From contig LVAJ01000026.1 in NCBI GenBank assembly GCA_001603005.1, forward strand, positions 21,047 to 85,046: a stretch of 64,000 nt of DNA. The letters are read 5' to 3'. Positions within the stretch are counted from its first letter, which is position 1, and each line of letters begins with the position of its first letter. This document shows positions 58,102-64,000 of this stretch, piece by piece. The notes under the pieces are model-generated. The model was given only the letters and a program-made list of their open reading frames with translations, searched no databases and was not told the origin of the DNA. Made by a program: the position numbers and the translations under genes. Source of the DNA: Clostridiales bacterium Firm_04 (GTDB lineage: Bacteria > Bacillota > Clostridia > Oscillospirales > Ruminococcaceae).

Positions 58102-59598
58102 TCAGCCTTGCGGTAGCCTGATCTCCATAGGCTTTGTCGCATACTCGAACAGCGGCGTGCGGTGAATGTCAAAGCTGCGATCGTCCGCAGAGATCCCGAT
58201 GACCGTGTCATGGATCGTAATGCGTTCCGGCGCCGCAGAAAGGCTGCCCTTTTCCAGCACCAGCACTTCCACGACCGTGCCTTTGCCTTCCGGTGCGGTG
58301 CGGTCTGCATCATAGCGCTTCGCAAGCTCCGTATGCAGCGCGCCCTCTGCGTCCAGCCATGCCGTGCCGAATACGCATGCTTCATCCGGGCGGTCGTTCT
58401 CCGCCATCATCACCAGCACATCCTTGTCCGGATTGTCCGCGGCGATGCCATTGATCCGTTCTAAGAGCTGCATCGGGATCACATCGCCTTGAAGCTGTGC
58501 GCCGTCTTTGAGCAGTGCGGCATATTCCGTCTGCGCAGGCGCCTCGTCGCACTGCATGACAAATGTCTGTTCCGGATGCAGCGCTTCGGAATCGGTTGTT
58601 TCCTGATACAGCATCACAGAATCCCCTGACGTTTCACTGGAAAACATCAGCCGGTGCAGATCAAATGCCTGATAGAGCGGATCCTCTGCAACGCGTTCCG
58701 TCCATTCTGCGGTGTCGTCTGCGTCAAATGCACTGTAAGCAGATGCGTAGGTATAGGGATGCACCTGAATATCATAGCCGTCGTACAAATAGGCGTTTTC
58801 CACTTCATACCAGAAAACCGCATACTCCGGAAACGGATTGATATTGGTCATGTTGTCATTTTGATAGAGTGCGATATCAAAGATCAGCTTATGATCCCGC
58901 GTTTCCGAAACACCTTTCAGCAATGCCTCGCCGGTATGCGCAGCGGTCGGGACCTGCAGCATCAGAATGCTGCTGCCCTGCTTCAGATATTGCCGGAAGT
59001 GCGTGTAAAACGGATTATCCTCGCACTCCTCTGCCGAATGGTAAATGACGGCGGCTGCGCCTTCGAGACCGGGAAGCGGCAGATTGCACATGCCCTTGCC
59101 GCGCCTGCATCCGATCGTCGGATGCAATTGATCCGGCAATGCACCTTCGAGCGGATCTGCGGTTGTCTCGGACGTTTCCGCCCCTGCTTCGGGTTCCGTA
59201 TCCGATACCGTAGTCGATTCTGTTACGCTTTCGCTTGCGGCGGATTCAGGCGAAAATGCGGGCTGCGAGGTCTCCGGCTTGCCCGCGAGGGACGCGCCGA
59301 TGCCGACTGCGATCACCGCGCATGCCGCGAGAGATGCGAAAATTCCGACCGTGAGCGGCTTGATGCGCTGCACGGAAAACGCGGTTTCCCTGTTTTTGTG
59401 TTGTGAGACTGTTTTTTCAGATTTTGTCATACGGATCTGCTCCTTTCCGGATTGCACCTCATGAAGGCTCCCGCCGGATCGCTTCGGAACCGAGCCGGAA
59501 AGCGGCTGGTGCGACTGCTGCCACGCAGTCAGCTCGTCGATATATTCCTGCGGAATGTCACCGAGTGCGCGCAGGAAATCCTGTTCCGTTCTGCTCAT
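58102..59598 (-). CDS. Membrane-anchored partner of the ECF sigma factor
   Basis: The 498-residue protein has about 80 cytoplasmic residues, one span (about residues 83-107, GIFASLAACAVIAVGIGASL), a Ser/Glu/Thr-rich linker and a large extracytoplasmic part of about 340 residues that I do not recognise. The start overlaps the sigma stop (ATGA), the usual arrangement for a sigma/anti-sigma pair. The N-terminal helix MSRTEQDFLRALGDIPQEYI is the likely sigma-binding part. No zinc-binding HxxxCxxC motif is seen. Confidence 0.7.
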   Translation of the reverse strand: MSRTEQDFLRALGDIPQEYIDELTAWQQSHQPLSGSVPKRSGGSLHEVQSGKEQIRMTKSEKTVSQHKNRETAFSVQRIKPLTVGIFASLAACAVIAVGIGASLAGKPETSQPAFSPESAASESVTESTTVSDTEPEAGAETSETTADPLEGALPDQLHPTIGCRRGKGMCNLPLPGLEGAAAVIYHSAEECEDNPFYTHFRQYLKQGSSILMLQVPTAAHTGEALLKGVSETRDHKLIFDIALYQNDNMTNINPFPEYAVFWYEVENAYLYDGYDIQVHPYTYASAYSAFDADDTAEWTERVAEDPLYQAFDLHRLMFSSETSGDSVMLYQETTDSEALHPEQTFVMQCDEAPAQTEYAALLKDGAQLQGDVIPMQLLERINGIAADNPDKDVLVMMAENDRPDEACVFGTAWLDAEGALHTELAKRYDADRTAPEGKGTVVEVLVLEKGSLSAAPERITIHDTVIGISADDRSFDIHRTPLFEYATKPMEIRLPQG

Positions 59599-60227
59599 AC
59601 CAGCCCCTCCTTCCTGAGAAATTTTCTGAGCTTGGATTTGGTTCGCTGCAGGGACATCTTCACGCTGCCGATGCTGGTACCGTGCTCCGCCGCGATCTCC
59701 GCGACCGGCTGAAATGACCAGAACCGTGCGAGAAAGATCAGGCGGTTTTCGGTCGGGAGCGTGCCGAGGAACCGTGTCAGCGCCTCCCGCAGCTCCTGCT
59801 CCGTGAATCTGTCCTCCACATTATCGGGTGCAGCAAGAAACGGCGCGATCTCATCGAGTGCCGCGGCGATCTGTCCGCCGCCGCGCTTTTCAGCCGCGCG
59901 TGCTTCATAGCGGTTCAGCGCGTTGTTGCGCGTCAGCGTGTTGATGAACGCCGCCAGTGAACGCGGCTTCTGCGGCGGGATGCTGTTCCAGAGCTGAAAC
60001 ATGACGTCGTTTGCGCATTCCTCTGCATCCTGTCGATCGCCCAGAATGCGGTATGCGAGCCTGCGGCACAGCGCGCCGAATTGTGTCTCCGTTTCCGCGA
60101 TCGCCTGCTCATCCCGCTGCTCAAACATGCGGATGATCGCCGCTTCCGCATCGGGACAGTCCGTCTGCCGTTCTGCGGAGATCAACGGCTCCGGCGCCGC
60201 TGCTGAAATCCTGTTGACTGCGTTCAC
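59595..60227 (-). CDS. ECF-type RNA polymerase sigma factor
   Basis: The 210-residue protein starts at GTG 60227, which has AGGAGG eight bases upstream; a longer frame exists but lacks a site. Region 2 is AYRILGDRQDAEECANDVMF with LWNSIPPQKPRSLAAFINTL, and region 4 is LPTENRLIFLARFWSFQPVA with HGTSIGSVKMSLQRTKSKLR. A heptad-like acidic N-terminus of about 35 residues precedes region 2. Autoregulation with the downstream partner is expected for this class but no promoter match was identified. Confidence 0.9.
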   Translation of the reverse strand: MNAVNRISAAAPEPLISAERQTDCPDAEAAIIRMFEQRDEQAIAETETQFGALCRRLAYRILGDRQDAEECANDVMFQLWNSIPPQKPRSLAAFINTLTRNNALNRYEARAAEKRGGGQIAAALDEIAPFLAAPDNVEDRFTEQELREALTRFLGTLPTENRLIFLARFWSFQPVAEIAAEHGTSIGSVKMSLQRTKSKLRKFLRKEGLV

Positions 60228-60377
60228 TTTGTTCACCTCCTGTGAAAAGCTGCTTGCCTTCCCTGTAATCATTGACAGGAACCGTACCGGAAAGTAACGC
60301 AAAAAAAGAAAAAAATCAAATGCGGACAGATACCGCAGTACCCGTCCGCATCAATCGTCGTATTTCGGATGTTTTTC

Positions 60378-61766
60378 TCACTTTCTCATATTCCGGAGAT
60401 GACCGGCGCGGGCAGCCTCCCGCTTTTTGCGTTCATCGTGATACCGGAATGCGAAGAAGACGCATGCTGCAATATACAGCAAAGAGAGCAAGATCGCAAC
60501 AACTACCGTATTGCGCAGATACTTGGAACGGAAGAAGCCCGGGATCTCGCTGAGATTGTAGCGCCAGAACGAGCGCTCCACATTGCCTGCCGCCACAACG
60601 TCTATCTCCGCGAGCGTTTCGCCGGAAAGCTTCAGCGTCACCGTACCGAGCTTGTCACCGGCATGCACCGGCGCATTGATCTCGGCAGGCCAGTCAGAGA
60701 TCTGCTGGACGCTCTTTTTATCGGTATTGTCGTTCCAGATGCAGGAATAGCCCTCCGCGGGATGCACGAGCACATGATCCGCACCGTCGGAATTGTTGAC
60801 ATGCACCTCACCGAGCTCCTGATTCGGCGAGAGGATCTCCTGATAAGACAGATGCGTGAACGCCCATTCGAGGATATTTTTCGCATCCTCAAGATGATAG
60901 AAGCGGTTGTTCTCCTCCAGATCCTTGAGCGGCGCATCCATGCAGACGACGAGATAATTGCTGCCGTCGCGGGAGCCCTTGCAGGCGATGCAGCGGTGAC
61001 CTTCCTGCGAGTTTGCGGTCTTGATGCCGCGTGCGCCGACGCAGAAGTTGTCGCTGGATTCATCGACCATGAGGTTCGAGTGCTTCCATGTCCATGCTTC
61101 CTTCTGCTCGTCCGAGCCGGCAGAGCCTGCGGTATAGGTGTTTGCGCAGGCGATCGTTTCAAATGCCTGCTTATTCATTGCGTAGGAGACCAGCGTCATC
61201 ATGTCGCGCGCCGTGGTCAGCTGCCGCGCGCTGTAAAGACCGGTGCCGTTGATATAGCGCGTGTTTGTCATGCCGAGCTCCTCGGCTTTTGCGTTCATCA
61301 TCTCAGCGAAGGCGTCCTGACTGCCCTTGCCGAAGTGGTCTGCGAGCATATAGGCTGCTTCGATCGAGGATGTCAGCATCATCGCGTAGAGCAGCTCCTC
61401 AACGGTGAGCGTATCGCCCGCTTCGATGTGCGCATAGCGGAGATCCTCGGGATACTCGTCCGCTTCAAAGAGGTCGTACATCTCCTCTTTTGCGGTGATC
61501 TTCTCGCTGGTGATATCGGTGCAGTTTTCGAGCACGACGACCGCCGTCATGATCTGCACGAGCGAGCCGGGCATTTTTTTCATATCCGCATTTTTCTCAT
61601 AGACGATATCGCCGACTTCCATATTCAGCAGCACGGCAGCTTCACTCTGGATCGTCACATTCGGCGTAAAGAGCAGCGCCTCTGCGCGGGTTGCCGAAAG
61701 ATTGCCGAGAAAAATCACCGCCGTCATCACCGCAGCGATCACGGACGAGAGAAATCGTTTGTTCAT
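60378..61766 (-). CDS. DacA/S11 peptidase homologue lacking catalytic motifs
   Basis: The 462-residue protein starts at MNKRFLSSVIAAV (AGGAG nine bases upstream) with a signal peptide. It has the peptidase S11 fold of D-Ala-D-Ala carboxypeptidases (MPGSLVQIMTAVVVLENC, YINGTGLY, GIKTANSQEGHRC), a C-terminal beta domain and a final span (about 425-445). The SxxK motif reads SLVQ at 68-71, SxN reads SSI at 133-135 and KTG reads KTA at 249-251. The catalytic Ser68 is kept but the general base Lys is Gln. It is most likely a non-catalytic, muropeptide-binding protein. Confidence 0.85.
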   Translation of the reverse strand: MNKRFLSSVIAAVMTAVIFLGNLSATRAEALLFTPNVTIQSEAAVLLNMEVGDIVYEKNADMKKMPGSLVQIMTAVVVLENCTDITSEKITAKEEMYDLFEADEYPEDLRYAHIEAGDTLTVEELLYAMMLTSSIEAAYMLADHFGKGSQDAFAEMMNAKAEELGMTNTRYINGTGLYSARQLTTARDMMTLVSYAMNKQAFETIACANTYTAGSAGSDEQKEAWTWKHSNLMVDESSDNFCVGARGIKTANSQEGHRCIACKGSRDGSNYLVVCMDAPLKDLEENNRFYHLEDAKNILEWAFTHLSYQEILSPNQELGEVHVNNSDGADHVLVHPAEGYSCIWNDNTDKKSVQQISDWPAEINAPVHAGDKLGTVTLKLSGETLAEIDVVAAGNVERSFWRYNLSEIPGFFRSKYLRNTVVVAILLSLLYIAACVFFAFRYHDERKKREAARAGHLRNMRK

Positions 61767-61958
61767 TTGTTCCATCTCCTGTATTTGTCTTTCTTGTCCA
61801 AGCGGACACGATTATTACTATTATAACAGATATCGCGCAAAAATGGAATACCTTTTTTGAAAAAAATCCGGAAAAATTCAGAAATGACGCGGATGCGGGC
61901 AGAAAATGCGGCGATCCGGCAGTCCGCATGACGATCCTGCGCAAATTTCAGGATGCTA

Positions 61959-61987
61959 TTGACTTTAACGCTTTTTTGTGCTAAAAT
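61959..61987 (+). promoter_or_regulatory. Promoter of the acyl-CoA synthetase gene
   Basis: TTGACT (61959-61964), a 17-base spacer and TAAAAT (61982-61987), about 65 bases before the start. Confidence 0.8.
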
Positions 61988-62050
61988 ATAAGTATTCCGG
62001 TTCTCTGTCTGCGGAGAATCCGATTCTCAGAACGAAAGGACGTAATACAA

Positions 62051-63688
62051 ATGCCGATTATTGATATTCTGGAGCGCAATGCCGCGCTTTACGGCAATGA
62101 CACCGCACTCGTGGAGCTGAATCCGGCGGTCATCGAGCCGCGCCGTGTCACATGGAAGGAGTTCGAGCTGATCGAGCCGCGCCGTCCCAATATCTACCGC
62201 CGCGAAATCACATGGAAGGTCTTCAACGAAAAAGCAAACCGCTTTGCGCATTTCCTGATCTCGCGCGGCGTAAAGAAGGGCGATAAGGTCGCGATCCTGC
62301 TGATGAACTGCATCGAGTGGCTGCCGATCTATTTCGGTATCCTGAAAGTCGGCGCACTTGCCGTGCCGCTGAACTTCCGCTATGCAGCAAGCGAGATCGA
62401 ATACTGCGTCGGGCTTGCGGATGTCTCCGTGCTCGTGTTCGGACCGGAGTTCATCGGCAGAGTCGAGGAGCTGGTCGATACCCTCGGCAATGACCGCATG
62501 CTGCTCTATGTCGGTCAGGGATGCCCCGGCTTTGCGGAAAGCTACGATACACTGACCGCAAACTGTCCGAGCACCACGCCTTCGATTATGCTGACCGATC
62601 AGGACGATGCCGCGATCTATTTCTCGTCCGGCACGACCGGCTTCCCGAAGGCGATCCTGCACAATCATGAGAGCCTGATGCACGCATGCAAGGTCGAGCA
62701 GGCGCATCACGGTCAGACAAAGGACGATGTGTTCCTCTGCATCCCGCCGCTCTATCACACCGGCGCAAAGATGCACTGGTTCGGCAGCTTTCTGGTCGGC
62801 GGAAAGGCGGTGCTGCTCAGCGGCGTCACCCCGAATGTGATCCTCGATGCAGTCTCCTCGGAGAAATGCACGATCGTCTGGCTGCTGGTGCCGTGGGCAC
62901 AGGATATTCTCGATGCAATTGAGAGCGGCAAGGTCTCGCTCAGCGACTATGAGCTGTCGCAGTGGCGGCTCATGCACATCGGCGCACAGCCGGTTCCGCC
63001 GAGCCTGATCACCCGCTGGAAGAAATATTTCCCGAATCATCAGTATGATACAAACTACGGTCTCAGCGAGTCGATCGGACCGGGCGCGCTGCATCTCGGC
63101 GTGGAGAACATCCACAAGGTCGGCGCGATCGGCAAGGCAGGCTTCGGCTGGGAGAGCAAGATCATCGACGAGAACGGCGATATCGTCCCGCGCGGCGAGG
63201 TCGGCGAGCTCTGCGTCAAGGGACCGGGTGTCATGACCTGCTATTATCACGATGAGGAAGCGACCAAGCAGGTGCTCACCGACGACGGCTGGCTCCGCAC
63301 CGGCGACATGGCGCGCGAGGATGAGGACGGCTTTGTGTTCCTCGTGGACCGCAAGAAGGACGTCATCATCACGGGCGGCGAAAACCTCTATCCGGTGCAG
63401 ATCGAGGACTTCATCCGCTCGAACAGCAAGGTCAAGGACGTCGCCGTGATCGGTCTGCCGGACAAGCGCCTCGGCGAGATCGCAGCCGCGATCATCTCGC
63501 TCAAAGAGGACTGCACCTGCACCGAGGAGGAAATGAACAAGTTCTGCGAGGCACTGCCGCGCTATAAGCGCCCGCGCAAGATCATCTTCGCAGAAGTTCC
63601 GCGCAATCCCACCGGCAAGATCGAAAAGCCGAAACTCCGCAAGATCTACGGCGCAGACAAGCTGGTTGCAGAACAGAATCAGAGCTGA
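62051..63688 (+). CDS. AMP-dependent acyl-CoA synthetase/ligase
   Basis: The 545-residue protein belongs to the ANL superfamily. The P-loop-like motif is YFSSGTTGFPKAIL, followed by YGLSESIGPGALH, GEVGELCVKGPGVMTCYYHD, the hinge GDMAREDEDGFVFLVDRKKD and the catalytic lysine near NPTGKIEKPKLR. It activates a carboxylic acid to acyl-AMP and then acyl-CoA. The N-terminus has an unusual local duplication of PRR(V/P)...TWK (residues about 30-60: IEPRRVTWKEFELIEPRRPN then ITWKVFNEKAN), perhaps an internal repeat. Substrate class (fatty or aromatic acid) is not decidable. GAAAGGA precedes the ATG. Confidence 0.88.
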   Translation: MPIIDILERNAALYGNDTALVELNPAVIEPRRVTWKEFELIEPRRPNIYRREITWKVFNEKANRFAHFLISRGVKKGDKVAILLMNCIEWLPIYFGILKVGALAVPLNFRYAASEIEYCVGLADVSVLVFGPEFIGRVEELVDTLGNDRMLLYVGQGCPGFAESYDTLTANCPSTTPSIMLTDQDDAAIYFSSGTTGFPKAILHNHESLMHACKVEQAHHGQTKDDVFLCIPPLYHTGAKMHWFGSFLVGGKAVLLSGVTPNVILDAVSSEKCTIVWLLVPWAQDILDAIESGKVSLSDYELSQWRLMHIGAQPVPPSLITRWKKYFPNHQYDTNYGLSESIGPGALHLGVENIHKVGAIGKAGFGWESKIIDENGDIVPRGEVGELCVKGPGVMTCYYHDEEATKQVLTDDGWLRTGDMAREDEDGFVFLVDRKKDVIITGGENLYPVQIEDFIRSNSKVKDVAVIGLPDKRLGEIAAAIISLKEDCTCTEEEMNKFCEALPRYKRPRKIIFAEVPRNPTGKIEKPKLRKIYGADKLVAEQNQS

Positions 63689-63748
63689 TCTGCTGCTGCA
63701 TATCGCGTGATACAAAGACAATGCCCTGAAGCATATAAAGAAGTGTTT

Positions 63749-63796
63749 CGCCATAGTATTTCTGATGCCAAGTCGGAAGTGCTATGGCGTTTCTAT
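63749..63796 (+). terminator. Hairpin, possible terminator after the acyl-CoA synthetase gene
   Basis: CGCCATAG and CTATGGCG, with a partly paired interior, form a stem followed by TTTCTATT. The T run is weak. Confidence 0.5.
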
Positions 63797-63824
63797 TGAC
63801 AGTGCAGCAATGTTATGCTATAAT
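63796..63824 (+). promoter_or_regulatory. Promoter of the gene at the right end
   Basis: TTGACA (63796-63801), a 17-base spacer and TATAAT (63819-63824), about 140 bases before the start. Confidence 0.85.
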
Positions 63825-63845
63825 TGTTACGAACATAAATCGGAA

Positions 63846-63870
63846 TTTGCGGGCAGTGCCCGCTGCCGTT
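63846..63870 (-). repeat. Trace of the interspersed repeat (R6)
   Basis: GCGGGCAGTGCCCGCTGCC is the same end sequence as module 1 of R4 (54907-54930). Nothing else of the repeat is present. Confidence 0.45.
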
Positions 63871-63963
63871 ATTCTAAAGCTTTCCGGAAGCGCTATGCGC
63901 GTCTTTCAGTGCACTTGTTTCCGGCAGCTTATTGCTGTAAATCAGAATTTAGAGGTGACTACC

Positions 63964-64000
63964 ATGTCAGTATCATTAGGATTATATAAAGGCCCGATAT
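63964..64000 (+). CDS. Start of an unidentified gene
   Basis: ATG at 63964, with GAGGTG upstream, opens a frame MSVSLGLYKGPI that runs off the window. The strong promoter at 63796-63824 supports a real gene. The product cannot be identified from 12 residues. Confidence 0.5.
   Translation, partial: MSVSLGLYKGPI

Overview
The window looks like a stretch of chromosome from an anaerobic gut or rumen Firmicute of the Ruminococcus type (Oscillospiraceae). The grounds are the secreted leucine-rich-repeat proteins that end in type I dockerins behind Thr-rich linkers, the IreB and DUF1540 proteins, formate-tetrahydrofolate ligase, a class I fumarase alpha subunit, the CdaA/CdaR pair, consistent AAAGGAG-type ribosome binding sites and sigma-A promoters with 17-base spacers. 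This assignment is by gene content and style only. I see no rRNA, tRNA, CRISPR array or insertion sequence.

Layout. 1-1254: end of a MotA/TolQ/ExbB-like channel gene and two single-span partners. 1330-4334: IreB, DUF1540, NfeD and two SPFH proteins. 4395-5095: interspersed repeat R1. 5134-6033: patatin-like lipase. 6179-15272: a tightly overlapping minus-strand array of ten membrane proteins that look like PH-domain/SHOCT paralogues, ending in an MBL-fold protein. 15540-15830: repeat R2. 15959-20663: a divergent type IIA topoisomerase pair with a small gene between. 20702-22081: acetyltransferase, nitroreductase, unknown. 22146-25721: two BspA-type LRR/dockerin proteins. 25994-28225: fumarase alpha, YbjN-like, two small proteins. 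28300-28645: three 114-bp tandem repeats in the leader of a secreted protein. 29981-34650: membrane-bound XRE regulator, DegV protein, MFS transporter and a PstS-like operon. 34690-35215: repeat R3. 35297-39390: fhs, YhfC-type protease, PutP.

39533-54831 is the most unusual region. HypC, HypD, HypE and HypF, which build the Fe(CN)2CO group of [NiFe]-hydrogenase, are encoded together with two NifH-like reductases and four NifD/NifK-like proteins arranged as two cassettes, plus a TM1266-type small regulator. No hypA, hypB, hydrogenase subunit or nif cofactor-assembly gene is present in the window. A plus-strand RepA-type ATPase gene, a small ORF before hypE, an acetyltransferase and several decayed fragments are interleaved. 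My inference is that the NifH/NifDK-like proteins form a two-component reductase that uses or processes a Hyp-made organometallic iron group. This is untested.

54905-55435: repeat R4 (inverted). 55639-58029: cdaA-cdaR. 58102-60227: ECF sigma factor and membrane-anchored partner. 60378-61766: a DacA-like protein that has lost all three catalytic motifs. 62051-63688: acyl-CoA synthetase. 63964-64000: start of a further gene.
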